Shown: positions 35,653 to 44,091, counted from the first letter of the stretch. The stretch: 64,000 nt of DNA from Pseudomaricurvus sp050633365 (GCA_050633365.1 JBOEGJ010000024.1:1-64000); one strand, 5' to 3'. The notes: generated by a model not told the origin, from the sequence alone. Numbers and translations: made by a program.

Positions 35653-36390
35653 TTATTCGTCGATAGGTAGAAATATCTTGGGTAATGCAATAGACCGCTT
35701 AGATTGTTTTAGAGCTATCGCCAATGCTGGTGCAAGCTTCGTATGCTGAGGTATTAGGTATGAATAGGCTCTACGCTTTTTGTAGGAACCTAAATTGTGA
35801 ATTTTGTCTTCGAGTAGTGGATGCTCTGTTAGCGCGCTAACAATAGCTATGTGCTGATCGATATACACATCGATTCGACCCGACGCTAATTGGCGCACAC
35901 CGTGTGTTGGCCGCTCGATGGCCTGCAAATTCTTTAATCCCACGCCTTTTAAGCTATCAACCAAGCCTAAGTATCCTCTGCGGTAGCCTACGCGATATTT
36001 TTGAAGGCTTTGTAGGTTGTTTTGGTCAATGCGAATGTCGCTGTCTGCCCCATAAATAACCATATGTGATTTGGCGATGACCTCATCGACACGAATTAAG
36101 GTTTCAGTGTCAGGTGTCGATAGGATGCCGTCTGTTCGTGCACAAACGCCATCGATTTTTTGCTCTCTCAATAGCGCGAGTTCTCGTAGCGGGGGAAGCG
36201 ATCGCATTGAAAATTGATAACCTAATTGCTCAAACGCGTGAGTATAGAGCTCGGTAAAGTATCGGAAGTGATCGGACTTTTCATTGACGGAACAAGAAAA
36301 ACGAATGGTGTTTTGTTGATCAGAGGCGTAGCTCGATTGTGCACACAGCACCAGATAAAGCAGTATTGAATAGATCCGCCCATGCTTCAT
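35653..36390 (-). CDS. Periplasmic solute-binding-like protein (SBP family 3 fold)
   Basis: About 245 residues with a signal peptide (ILLYLVLCAQSSYA). Segments IRFSCSVNEKSDHFRYFTEL, YRVGYRRGYLG and LASGRIDVYIDQ follow the pattern of family 3 amino-acid-binding proteins. No transporter genes are adjacent, so it may act as a free sensor or an orphan binding protein. The start at 36390 has GAGGA at about 8 nt; the ATG at 36405 contains that ribosome site and is unlikely. Confidence 0.78.
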   Translation of the reverse strand: MKHGRIYSILLYLVLCAQSSYASDQQNTIRFSCSVNEKSDHFRYFTELYTHAFEQLGYQFSMRSLPPLRELALLREQKIDGVCARTDGILSTPDTETLIRVDEVIAKSHMVIYGADSDIRIDQNNLQSLQKYRVGYRRGYLGLVDSLKGVGLKNLQAIERPTHGVRQLASGRIDVYIDQHIAIVSALTEHPLLEDKIHNLGSYKKRRAYSYLIPQHTKLAPALAIALKQSKRSIALPKIFLPIDE

Positions 36391-36731
36391 GGTCGACGTC
36401 CTCATAATCCGTTATCTACCGCCGTTATTATTGGAGTTCATGCGGTTGGAGTGTAGTGAGGATTGTAGTGTAGAAGCTCGGCAATGCATAGTTTCCTCTC
36501 GTGGGCGCTGTGTGTTGGTTTTGACGATACGTCAATGTTGTGTTTGCTGGGTGTCGAGTTTGGTTATAGTACGGATTGTTTTTCTGTCTTCTTTATTAGG
36601 CAATATTGATCTTAAAACACAGGGGCAATTCACCTGGATTGTCTGATTTTTGATCTCTTCTGGGTTAGAATAGATCGATATGAATTATCGACAACGGCCA
36701 AAACAGGCCATATTTCTCGGACGTGGTGAAG
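36391..36731. other. 341-bp divergent intergenic region
   Basis: Lies between the solute-binding-like gene and the small flagellar-rod-like gene. No gene, terminator or convincing promoter was recognised. A short inverted GGCC-AAAACA-GGCC occurs near 36697-36710. Confidence 0.5.
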
Positions 36732-36986
36732 ATGATTAATTCTGTATTAAGTACTGGCGTTCAGGGTATGCAGCAGAGTCAGCGCCAGATCAATAAGGCA
36801 GCTGACGAGATCGCGCAGGTCTCAAATTCGCAGGTCTCCAGCTCGCAAGCACCACTCAAGACTGCCTCCGATCTGACCGCTCCATTGATCGACATGAAAA
36901 TCGAGCAAAATGTATTTGATGCCTCGGCCAAGGTTGTATCGAGCGCAGATGCCATGTTGGGCGTGCTGCTCGACACTAAGGCCTGA
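36732..36986 (+). CDS. Small protein resembling a flagellar basal-body rod C-terminal segment
   Basis: 84 residues without a signal peptide. The C-terminal half, PLIDMKIEQNVFDASAKVVS and then DAMLGVLLD, is very close to the rod/hook C-terminal signature (V/IDMxxxQxxFxAxAKVVxxxDxMLGxLLD) that assembles axial flagellar proteins; the N-terminal helix MQQSQRQINKAADEIAQ also suits coiled-coil packing. There are no flagellar genes nearby. The start codon is uncertain (GTG at 36723 or ATG at 36732). It ends 11 nt before the SprA-related gene, suggesting one operon. Confidence 0.72.
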   Translation: MINSVLSTGVQGMQQSQRQINKAADEIAQVSNSQVSSSQAPLKTASDLTAPLIDMKIEQNVFDASAKVVSSADAMLGVLLDTKA

Positions 36987-36997
36987 TCGAGCTGCCC

Positions 36998-37885
36998 ATG
37001 ATTACCCCCGCGATACCCTCCAACCTCGCCAATGCCATTTCTCCCTTCAGCCCTGTGGGAAAGCTGGCGGTGGGCCAAGAGAATATCGAGGCACGCAACA
37101 CGCCCTTCAAACCGGTTGAGGAATTGCCAGAGTCTGAACGCCAGACCAGTCGAAATGCCGCGTCAGAGCGGGCCGCAGAGGCCGAAACCCGTGTTGGAAC
37201 AGAGCGTGGTGGGGCTGTTAACTCCGGTGCTGAACAAGAGCGCCAGGAGCAGGAACGACTCAGTCAAGAGGCGCAAGAGGCCGAGCAACAAGCCAAAGAC
37301 CAACAAGTGATTCAGCAGTTGGCTGAGCGAGATCGAGAAGTTCGAGCTCATGAGCAAGCTCATGCCGCCGTCGGTGGCCAGTTGGCAGGCTCTCCCAGTT
37401 ATACCTTCGAGCGGGGCCCAGATGGTGTTAGTTACGCAGTAGGCGGTGAGGTTTCGATTAGTTCGGGCGTGGTGCCCGGCGATCCCGAAGCGACTCTAGC
37501 CAATGCGCGCATCGTTCAGCAGGCGGCTTTGGCACCGGCTGATCCTTCGCCGCAGGATCGTCGAGTTGCAGCGGATGCGGCTCAGGTACAGCAACAAGCG
37601 ATTCAAGACATTGCCCAACAGGCACAAGAGGCGAGAGCAGAAGTTGAGGCCGAAATAGAGACCGAGCGCGAGCAAAAGGCCGAGCTAGCGAGAGAGCGCG
37701 AAGAAGAATTGCGCGAGGCTCAGCGACAGTCTCAAACTGAAGATGATGCCGCTAGCGCTGCTAGAGCCTCCAGCGCACAAGATGAGTTCATCAATACCAA
37801 TATCGATATCAACCAGCGCTTGATTGATATCGGCGTGAATCCTTCTCCGACGCCAGTGGGCAATTTGCTCAATCAAATCGCTTAG
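36998..37885 (+). CDS. SprA-related putative metalloprotease (HExxH)
   Basis: 295 residues, rich in Glu, Gln and Arg. A long charged coiled-coil region (about 40-110) precedes the core RAHEQAHAAVGG, in which HEQAH (118-122) is a canonical zinc-protease HExxH. GPDGVSYAVGGEVSI and VPGDPEATLANARIVQQAAL are the other conserved family parts, followed by a second coiled coil (about 200-250). No signal peptide. Family name from memory (SprA-related, CJM1_0395-type metalloprotease); the substrate is unknown. It is paired with the small rod-like gene upstream. Confidence 0.85.
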   Translation: MITPAIPSNLANAISPFSPVGKLAVGQENIEARNTPFKPVEELPESERQTSRNAASERAAEAETRVGTERGGAVNSGAEQERQEQERLSQEAQEAEQQAKDQQVIQQLAERDREVRAHEQAHAAVGGQLAGSPSYTFERGPDGVSYAVGGEVSISSGVVPGDPEATLANARIVQQAALAPADPSPQDRRVAADAAQVQQQAIQDIAQQAQEARAEVEAEIETEREQKAELAREREEELREAQRQSQTEDDAASAARASSAQDEFINTNIDINQRLIDIGVNPSPTPVGNLLNQIA

Positions 37886-38358
37886 TTGTTTTTCCGGCAG
37901 CGATAGAGTTATACCGCCGCTGCTTGGCCCTGTCAGTTTCAGCAATAACTCACTGCTGCTGCATCCCCGCTTTCCGGCTCTGCTTTTTGGCCCGCGTTTC
38001 TGCATTTCCAGTACATGTTTTTCATATTTAGTTGTTTCGCCGCCTCTTTGGGTGATCTGCTTGTCGGTAATTTCCCTCGTTTAAATGGTTGATCTCTTTT
38101 CGATTTTAACTTCCAAAAAAGAGGTTTCTCCGAGCTCAATTAAGTCCCAATTTCGTACTTCTCACTGGCTGAAAAGTGAGGCTCTGACTAGGCTTAAAGC
38201 TTCTCTCACCTTGACTCGAGAGGCAAAAAAACTTATGTTTCAAACAGTTGTTTGTTTTATATTTTACTGGGCACTGAAATGGCGAAAAAGACGCCCTTTT
38301 AGACCAATATGCCCGCATCTGATCAGTAGATCGAATTTGACCACCAGAGGTGACACAG
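37886..38358. other. 473-bp intergenic region before the acyl-CoA dehydrogenase gene
   Basis: No gene is supported on either strand; short open frames here have no ribosome sites or recognisable motifs. The only clear element is the PsrA-like palindrome at 38241-38254, followed by the ribosome site of the dehydrogenase. Confidence 0.6.
38241..38254. promoter_or_regulatory. PsrA-like operator upstream of the acyl-CoA dehydrogenase
   Basis: CAAACAGTTGTTTG fits the Pseudomonas PsrA motif [G/C]AAAC-N2-4-GTTT[G/C] exactly (motif from general knowledge). PsrA is a TetR-type repressor released by long-chain fatty acids or acyl-CoAs, and it controls fad genes. The site lies about 105 nt before the dehydrogenase start. 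No PsrA gene is in the window. Confidence 0.65.
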
Positions 38359-40149
38359 ATGGCCGACTATAAGGCTCCTTTGCGCGACATGCGCTTTGTA
38401 CTAAATGAAGTTTTCGAGGCGGACAAGCTGTGGGCCTCCTTGCCGGGCACCCAAGATGTCGTCGATCCAGACACTGCAGATGCGATCTTAGAAGAAGCGG
38501 CCAAACTGATTGAGCAAGAAGTTGCGCCTTTGAATCGCGAGTCCGACGAGCAAGGTTCACGCTGGGAAGATGGCGAAGTTACCGCACCTGATGGCTTCAA
38601 AAAAGCCTATGAGGCATTTTGTGAAGGCGGTTGGAATGGCCTTGGCGGCAATCCAGAATACGGCGGTATGGGCATGCCCAAAACCCTGACTGCTCAGGTT
38701 GAAGAAATGTTGCAAGCGGGCAGTATGTCTTTCGGTTTGGCGCCTATGCTGACGGCGGGTGCTTGCTTATCTATCAATGCCCACGGCAGTGATGAGCTGA
38801 AAGAAAAGTACCTACCCAATATGTACTCCGGCGTTTGGTCTGGAGCGATGGATTTGACAGAGCCGCACGCGGGTACTGATTTGGGTATTATCCGTACCAA
38901 AGCGATCGACAATGGCGATGGCTCTTTTGATATTACTGGCACCAAGATCTTTATTACTTGGGGCGAGCACGACATGGCCGAAAACATCATTCATTTGGTG
39001 CTGGCGAAATTGCCGGACGCACCTGCAGGCCCTAAGGGGATTTCTCTTTTCTTGGTGCCTAAGTTCTTTGTCAATGACGACGGCTCTTTGGGCGAGCGCA
39101 ATAGCTTTAGCTGCGGCTCTATTGAAAAGAAAATGGGTATCAAAGGCTCGGCCACTTGCGTGATGAACTTTGATAGCGCCAAAGGTTGGCTCGTTGGTGA
39201 GCTGAACCAAGGCCTAGCGTGTATGTTCACTATGATGAACTACGAGCGCTTGGTGGTGGGGATTCAAGCTCTGGGTGCGGCAGAGATGTCTTATCAAAAT
39301 GCGGTTGAATATGCCCGTGACCGCATTCAAAGCCGCAGTCCTGAAGGCCCCAAAAATCCAGACAAGGCGGCCGATCCGATTATCGTTCACCCAGACGTTC
39401 GCCGGATGTTACTGACCATGCGTGCACAGACCGAAGGCGCTCGCGCATTTTCGACCTACGTGGCGAAATGGCTGGATATCGGTAAGTTCGGTGGTGATGC
39501 TGAAGAGCAAAAGAATGCCAATGGTCTTATGGCGTTACTTACCCCTGTGGCGAAAGCGTTTGTCTCCGACAAAGCTCTAGAAACCACCGTATTGGGGCAG
39601 CAAATCTTTGGTGGCCACGGCTTTATTCGTGAGTGGGGCCAAGAGCAATTGGTGCGTGACGTTCGCATTACACAAATCTATGAAGGTGCTAACGGCATTC
39701 AGGCGATGGATTTGTTGGGGCGTAAAGTGTGTGCCAATGGCGGCAAGTTCTTTGATTTATTCGCCGCAGACGTACAAGCCTTTATCGATGCTAACAGCGG
39801 GAATGAGGCCATGGCCGAATTCCTCGAACCTTTGACGGAAGAAATGGCCAACCTGAAATCGATCACCTCTGAAGTGATTGAGCAGGCTAAATCTGATCCC
39901 AATGCGATTGGTGCGGCGGCGAACGATTACTTGCACTTGTTTGGTCTAACCGCTCTAGCGTACATGTGGGCGATGATGGCGAAGGTTGCTCTCGACAAGC
40001 AAGATGGCGGTGAAGCGGATTTCTATCAGACTAAGCTGAAGGTTGCGCGTTTCTACTTCCAGCGTGAACTGCCAGCAACTCGCGCCTTGAGTGTGGGTAT
40101 TTGCGCAGGCAGCGATACCTTGATGGATTTGGACGAAGCCTTGTTCTAA
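38359..40149 (+). CDS. Acyl-CoA dehydrogenase, long form (FadE/DmdC-like)
   Basis: 596-residue FAD-dependent dehydrogenase of fatty acyl-CoA beta-oxidation. It has the usual acyl-CoA dehydrogenase core (SGAMDLTEPHAGTDLG, ITGTKIFITWGEHD, MMNYERLVVGIQALG, FGGHGFIREWG, YEGANGIQAMDLLG) plus a C-terminal extension of about 120 residues found in the PA0506-like and DmdC groups. The ATG at 38359 follows GAGGTG; the ATG at 38350 is less likely. The PsrA-like operator upstream and single-gene layout suggest fatty-acid induction. DmdC activity on methylmercaptopropionyl-CoA is an alternative, but no dmd neighbours are present. Confidence 0.93.
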   Translation: MADYKAPLRDMRFVLNEVFEADKLWASLPGTQDVVDPDTADAILEEAAKLIEQEVAPLNRESDEQGSRWEDGEVTAPDGFKKAYEAFCEGGWNGLGGNPEYGGMGMPKTLTAQVEEMLQAGSMSFGLAPMLTAGACLSINAHGSDELKEKYLPNMYSGVWSGAMDLTEPHAGTDLGIIRTKAIDNGDGSFDITGTKIFITWGEHDMAENIIHLVLAKLPDAPAGPKGISLFLVPKFFVNDDGSLGERNSFSCGSIEKKMGIKGSATCVMNFDSAKGWLVGELNQGLACMFTMMNYERLVVGIQALGAAEMSYQNAVEYARDRIQSRSPEGPKNPDKAADPIIVHPDVRRMLLTMRAQTEGARAFSTYVAKWLDIGKFGGDAEEQKNANGLMALLTPVAKAFVSDKALETTVLGQQIFGGHGFIREWGQEQLVRDVRITQIYEGANGIQAMDLLGRKVCANGGKFFDLFAADVQAFIDANSGNEAMAEFLEPLTEEMANLKSITSEVIEQAKSDPNAIGAAANDYLHLFGLTALAYMWAMMAKVALDKQDGGEADFYQTKLKVARFYFQRELPATRALSVGICAGSDTLMDLDEALF

Positions 40150-40175
40150 TCGATCACCGGATTGCAAAAATCCTT

Positions 40176-40211
40176 GAAAGCCCCGTTGGTGAAAGCCGGT
40201 GGGGCTTTTTT
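40176..40211 (+). terminator. Rho-independent terminator after the acyl-CoA dehydrogenase
   Basis: AAAGCCCC (40177-40184) pairs with GGGGCTTT (40201-40208), with further partial pairing in the loop, ending in a run of T to 40211. Confidence 0.93.
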
Positions 40212-40312
40212 GTGCGCAGGACTTTTTCTGAATGAGCAATACTGGGATATTTTAGCGGCTGTGGTAGAGTCAGAGTCATAATAAAAAACTGTGACTGCTG
40301 GGAGTAGCATTG

Positions 40313-40495
40313 GTGGAAAAGCCGCGTTTATCGGATGAAGATCAATCGAAGGTCGATCAATACTTGAGTTCAGGTGTGAACGATACCGAAAGGGGGCCCT
40401 TTCGTATGTGGGTTCTGTTTGGTGTTATCTGGGCGGTACTGGGAGGAATGATGTTAGTGAGTTATTGGATTGCCCTAAGACATGGGGTGATTTAG
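40313..40495 (+). CDS. DUF3094 family small membrane protein
   Basis: 60 residues: a charged N-terminal half (LSDEDQSKVDQYLSSGVN, then ERGPFRMW) and one transmembrane helix (about 33-53). This pattern matches the DUF3094 proteins of Pseudomonas and relatives (recalled). Function unknown. A GTG at 40313 lies 8 nt after GGGAG; a TTG at 40310 is also possible. Confidence 0.8.
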   Translation: MEKPRLSDEDQSKVDQYLSSGVNDTERGPFRMWVLFGVIWAVLGGMMLVSYWIALRHGVI

Positions 40496-40544
40496 GCCAG
40501 CGTAATTCAGCGGGGATTTGTGAGGCGGTATTGCTGAGCTGTTT

Positions 40545-40622
40545 TACCGCTCAGGGCTGTCGGTTATCACTGCCGCTCAGGGCTGTCGATTCTCACTACC
40601 GCTCACGGCTGTTACTTATTAC
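40545..40622. repeat. Three tandem imperfect 26-bp repeats
   Basis: Copies at 40545-40570, 40571-40596 and 40597-40622 share T(A/G)CCGCTCA(G/C)GGCTGT. They fill the gap between the DUF3094 gene and the convergent REC-EAL gene. Confidence 0.88.
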
Positions 40623-40631
40623 GTGAGCGGT
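40597..40631. terminator. Hairpin at the end of the 26-bp repeat block
   Basis: TACCGCTCAC (40597-40606), inside the last repeat copy, pairs perfectly with GTGAGCGGTA (40622-40631) around a 15-nt loop. Its place between convergent genes suits a two-way transcription stop, but no clear T tract follows on either strand. Confidence 0.5.
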
Positions 40632-40652
40632 ATAGATAATCAGCAGTAGTCA

Positions 40653-41858
40653 TTATTTGCGGCGCATACCGTATTCTTTAGCCCAGGGGATAAAGTCTTC
40701 TGGCGCCATGGGTTTAGCGGTGTAATATCCCTGCACGATATCGCAGCCCAGCTCTTCAACCAGTTGCCAGTCTTCATCGGTTTCCACGCCCTCGGCGACG
40801 CATTCAATACTCAGCTTTCGGGCCAAATCAATACTCGACTCTAAGATGGCTCTGCTGGCGCGATTCTGCGCGGCCTGATGAACGAAGGAGCGATCAATTT
40901 TAAGCTCGGTAAAGGGAATCTGTTTAAGCTGCTCTAGGGATGAGAAACCGGTGCCAAAATCATCGATGGATAATCCGAACCCTTTCAGGCGCATGCGGGT
41001 GAGAATGTCCAGGGTGATGTTCATATCCTGAGCCAGAGAGCTCTCGGTGACTTCGATGACCACGTGGCTGGATTCAAGCCCTGAGGATTGAATGGTTTCA
41101 CTGAGGATTTCGGGCAACTCCAAGACGCAGAGGACTTGAGCCGAGAAATTCACCGAAACGGTAATGTTAAAGCCAAGGCTGCGCAGATGGGCGGCCTCGC
41201 TGATACTCTTTTGAAAGATTGAATCGGTGAGGTCGCCGATCATGTTGTACTTTTCGGCGATGCCAATAAAGATGCCCGGCGGAATCCAGCCTTTCTCTGG
41301 GTGGTTCCAGCGCGCTAGGGCCTCAACGCCAACGATACGCCCATCGTCGATCGAGACTTGAGGTTGAAAGAACACCTCAAGTTCATCGTTCATGATGGCG
41401 GTTTGCAGTTCGTCGGCAAAAACCATCGCCGCAGGGCCATTGGGGGCCTGTTTGTCGACCGGGTTGTGGCGTCGGACCATCTCTTCAAGGTCGTCCTTGC
41501 GAACCGGCTTGTTGAGAGTGCCGAGAATATTGAGTTTTTGCTGCTCGGCTAAGCTGCGCACGGACTCCAGTAATCGGGGATCTTCACCGCTGACGAGTAT
41601 GACGCTGAATGACATGCCTAAACTGCCGAAATGGCGCAACAGTTGAATGCCGTCCATGTTGGGCATATTGAGATCGGAGATCACGATATCGATGTGATTA
41701 TTGCGATTGGCCAGATATTTCAGCGCGTCCTGAGCGTTATCGGTTTGGATAATGCCTTGTACGCCTAGAGACTCCAACATCTTGCTCAAGGCGGTCAGCA
41801 TGAATGGATCGTCATCCACCAGCAGACATGAAATGTTTCCTAAATCACCCGTGGTCAA
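40653..41858 (-). CDS. Response regulator with EAL c-di-GMP phosphodiesterase domain
   Basis: 401 residues: receiver domain (about 8-130, acceptor Asp62 in SDLNMPNMDG) and EAL domain (about 145-395). Catalytic residues look complete: EAL at 179-181, VNFSAQ, IEVTESS, DDFGTGFSSL, KIDRSFV and EGVET. It should hydrolyse c-di-GMP under phosphorylation control, like RocR or PvrR of Pseudomonas. The divergent Hpt protein gene is the obvious candidate phosphodonor; no histidine kinase gene is adjacent. Confidence 0.94.
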   Translation of the reverse strand: MTTGDLGNISCLLVDDDPFMLTALSKMLESLGVQGIIQTDNAQDALKYLANRNNHIDIVISDLNMPNMDGIQLLRHFGSLGMSFSVILVSGEDPRLLESVRSLAEQQKLNILGTLNKPVRKDDLEEMVRRHNPVDKQAPNGPAAMVFADELQTAIMNDELEVFFQPQVSIDDGRIVGVEALARWNHPEKGWIPPGIFIGIAEKYNMIGDLTDSIFQKSISEAAHLRSLGFNITVSVNFSAQVLCVLELPEILSETIQSSGLESSHVVIEVTESSLAQDMNITLDILTRMRLKGFGLSIDDFGTGFSSLEQLKQIPFTELKIDRSFVHQAAQNRASRAILESSIDLARKLSIECVAEGVETDEDWQLVEELGCDIVQGYYTAKPMAPEDFIPWAKEYGMRRK

Positions 41859-42023
41859 AAGTGCTGTCCTTATCTTGTGTTGTTGCTTTCATTACCTCTC
41901 TCAGTATGGCCTCTCTTACTGAATCCGCAAATGCTTCTATACTGATCTTGAGGGTATTCAAGCGTGTTATTGTGGTGTCATCATGCTACAACTGGCATAG
42001 ATAAACGAATTGGGAGATGGAGA

Positions 42024-42359
42024 GTGACGGAAGTGGCATTGGATTTGTCGGTTTTAGAGTCAATGTTTGGTGATGACGCGGAATTACGCGGCGCAATTCT
42101 CGAGGAGTTCAAACACAGTTCTATACCCTACATGGCTGAATTTGATGAGGCGGTGTCACTGGGTAATGCCGAGGGGGTTAAGTCTCTTGCGCATAAACTC
42201 AAGTCTTCGTCACGCACGGTTGGCGCTTGTCCTTTAGGGGATTTATGCGAACAGCTGGAATCAAAGGCGCCACAGGCCGATTGGCAAGAAATCACAGCGT
42301 TGGGATCGGCCATTAAAGTGAGCCTCGAAGAGGTAATCACCGCCATCGATAACCTATAG
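42024..42359 (+). CDS. Hpt domain phosphotransfer protein
   Basis: 111 residues, one four-helix Hpt domain. The phospho-accepting His57 lies in AHKLKSSSRTVGA, the family signature. GTG at 42024 follows GGGAGATGGAGA; an ATG at 41964 would add 20 residues without family support. It is divergent from the REC-EAL gene, so the two probably form one phosphorelay branch fed by a hybrid kinase elsewhere. Confidence 0.87.
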   Translation: MTEVALDLSVLESMFGDDAELRGAILEEFKHSSIPYMAEFDEAVSLGNAEGVKSLAHKLKSSSRTVGACPLGDLCEQLESKAPQADWQEITALGSAIKVSLEEVITAIDNL

Positions 42360-42373
42360 GGTTTGTCTGCGTC

Positions 42374-42688
42374 CTACTCGGATACCCATCGCAAGGGTTC
42401 GCCAAAGTCATCGGTAATCAAAATTTTCTTGTCCTGCTGTCGTCGCTTCACTTGCGGCGATGATTTGGACGGGCGCTTCCTCGCTTCAATCGCCTGAATC
42501 TCGCTCAGAACCGGTGTGCGAGTCTGCGCGGTCGATTCTATATGTGGCGTTTTGGGGAGCGGATCGTTCACCAATCGGCCACTTAACCCTCGATCAAACT
42601 CATTCACTTCCCCGCCTTTGGCGAGAAACGAATCAATTTGCGAGTCAATTTCTGCCCGAATTTGGGCTTTGGTCTTTATGGGCTTCAT
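42374..42688 (-). CDS. Small conserved-looking protein of unknown function
   Basis: 104 residues, soluble, no signal peptide. N-terminal helix with AQIRAEIDSQIDSFLAKGGE, a middle low-complexity part rich in Pro, Thr, Lys and Arg, and a C-terminal KKILITDDFGEPLRWVSE that looks like a conserved strand-turn. The FLAKGGEV segment loosely recalls the FLxxGGxV stretch of SutA-type transcription factors, from memory and unverified. It is convergent with the Hpt gene, 14 bp apart. Confidence 0.6.
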   Translation of the reverse strand: MKPIKTKAQIRAEIDSQIDSFLAKGGEVNEFDRGLSGRLVNDPLPKTPHIESTAQTRTPVLSEIQAIEARKRPSKSSPQVKRRQQDKKILITDDFGEPLRWVSE

Positions 42689-42886
42689 AGTGCAACAAGT
42701 AAGGCTAGAATTTTGGGCAATTGATAACCTATCTATTATGAATCATCTGCGCCGGATTGCGTCGTTTTTTTGTCCGCGAGCGATGAATTATTGTGTATTT
42801 CCAGTCAAAGCTCTCTGGATGTTTGCCGTGGTGAGGGCGTGTCATTACTATAGGGGGATATAAAAAGAGGGCTTGGGGGCTCAATA

Positions 42887-43408
42887 ATGATTCGATGGAT
42901 TAGTCGAGTAATACTGCCGTTGATGGCTTTGGGGTTTAGTTCAGTAGCTGCGGCCCAGAACGGTGATGGGGTGCAACAGTTTGGCGCCTGGAAGGTTAAC
43001 TGCGGCCTGAAGCAAGTTGAGGGCTGCTACATGTCGCTGCTGGGCAAAAGTAGTGCAAGCGGTGAAGCCATCTTTCGAGTGGGGGTGCGCTATGAAGTCT
43101 ATAACGATCGTGTCCAGCCGTTGCTGAAGGTGTTGGTGCCTTTAGGGGTGAGCTTGATGCAGGCGCCTGTATTAACCATCGCTATCGAGCGACCAGAAGG
43201 ACCCAAGTCATTTGTATTGGACTATTCACGCTGTGTGGATGTTGGCTGCCTATCGGTTAAGCCGCTGTCGCCCGAGTTGAAGGATCACTTGCGCAATGGT
43301 CATACCGGCACCTTGATGTTTGTCGACGGAGTGGGAAAGATTCACAAATACAGCTTTTCCCTAGCGGGTTCTTCTCGCGCCTTGAATCTGGTTCAGGGCA
43401 GTCGCTAG
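42887..43408 (+). CDS. Secreted IalB-like (invasion-associated locus B family) protein
   Basis: 173 residues with a signal peptide cleaved near VAAAQ. FGAWKVNCG, the spaced Cys residues (CGLKQVEGC, SRCVDVGC) and LVPLGVSLMQAPVLTIAIE are the IalB family pattern. The family was named from Bartonella but is widespread in non-pathogens, with no clear role. It ends 13 nt before the phosphoribosyltransferase gene and may be co-transcribed with it. Confidence 0.85.
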   Translation: MIRWISRVILPLMALGFSSVAAAQNGDGVQQFGAWKVNCGLKQVEGCYMSLLGKSSASGEAIFRVGVRYEVYNDRVQPLLKVLVPLGVSLMQAPVLTIAIERPEGPKSFVLDYSRCVDVGCLSVKPLSPELKDHLRNGHTGTLMFVDGVGKIHKYSFSLAGSSRALNLVQGSR

Positions 43409-43421
43409 ACACGGGTCATTT

Positions 43422-43982
43422 ATGAACAAAGTCTATCTCAACGCCGACGAGCTTTTACAGGATTCTTTTCGTCTGGGTTTGAATATCCTTCGAGATGGTT
43501 TTCGCCCCAGCTATATCGTCGGCGTTTGGCGGGGCGGTACGCCGGTGGGGATAGCGGTGCAAGAGATTCTGCAGGTGCAAGGGGTCAACACCGATCATAT
43601 CGCCATTCGCACCTCCTCCTATCAAGGCATCGCTCAGCGCGATCGCGAGGTGCGTGTGCATGGTCTGGATTATCTGGTTGACCGGGTAACGCCAGAGGAT
43701 ACCTTACTGGTCGTCGATGATGTTTTTGATACTGGCTTGAGTGTCGAGGCAATTATTAATAGCTTAGAGGCTAAGGCTCGCCGCAATACGCCACGCGATA
43801 TTCGAGTGGCGACACCTTGGTTTAAGCCCAATAACAATCAAACTCAGCGAGTACCGGATTATTACTTGCATGAATCGGATGATTGGTTGGTGTTTCCTCA
43901 TGAGGTGGATGGTCTAACCCGCGAAGAGATTGCAGAGCACAAGCCTGAGCTTTTTCAGCTCTATGAGGAATACGGCCTCTAA
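43422..43982 (+). CDS. Purine (hypoxanthine/guanine-type) phosphoribosyltransferase
   Basis: 186 residues. PRPP-binding loop LLVVDDVFDTGLSVEAI at about 95-111, with an N-terminal VGVWRGGTPVGI phosphate loop and a C-terminal hood containing TPWFKPNNN and DDWLVFPHEVDG. It salvages a free purine base to its nucleotide; hypoxanthine is the likeliest base, xanthine or guanine less so. The neighbour upstream is the IalB-like gene. Confidence 0.85.
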   Translation: MNKVYLNADELLQDSFRLGLNILRDGFRPSYIVGVWRGGTPVGIAVQEILQVQGVNTDHIAIRTSSYQGIAQRDREVRVHGLDYLVDRVTPEDTLLVVDDVFDTGLSVEAIINSLEAKARRNTPRDIRVATPWFKPNNNQTQRVPDYYLHESDDWLVFPHEVDGLTREEIAEHKPELFQLYEEYGL

Positions 43983-44042
43983 CTCGTCATAGAGCAGGGT
44001 TTGATCGATTATTTCGGTGAATAACAACACAACAAAGATCGC

Positions 44043-44058
44043 TCGCTATCGATAGCGA
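44043..44058. promoter_or_regulatory. 16-bp perfect palindrome upstream of the AGCS symporter
   Basis: TCGCTATCGATAGCGA is fully self-complementary and lies about 34 nt before the chosen start, in the 5' untranslated or promoter region. It is an operator candidate for an unknown regulator. Confidence 0.45.
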
Positions 44059-44091
44059 CAACAATAAATAACACTTTTGGGAGTGACTCCT

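Noticed and set aside
36660..36731. FliA (sigma-28) promoter for the rod-like gene
   Set aside because: Only a partial GTCGATAA on the opposite strand was found and no matching -35 element.
38085..38372. Possible 95-residue gene upstream of the acyl-CoA dehydrogenase
   Set aside because: Composition and frame look non-coding, it overlaps the dehydrogenase start, and it contains the PsrA-like palindrome.
43983..44091. Glycine riboswitch before the AGCS symporter
   Set aside because: The gap is too short and none of the conserved glycine aptamer segments was seen; only a palindrome is present.
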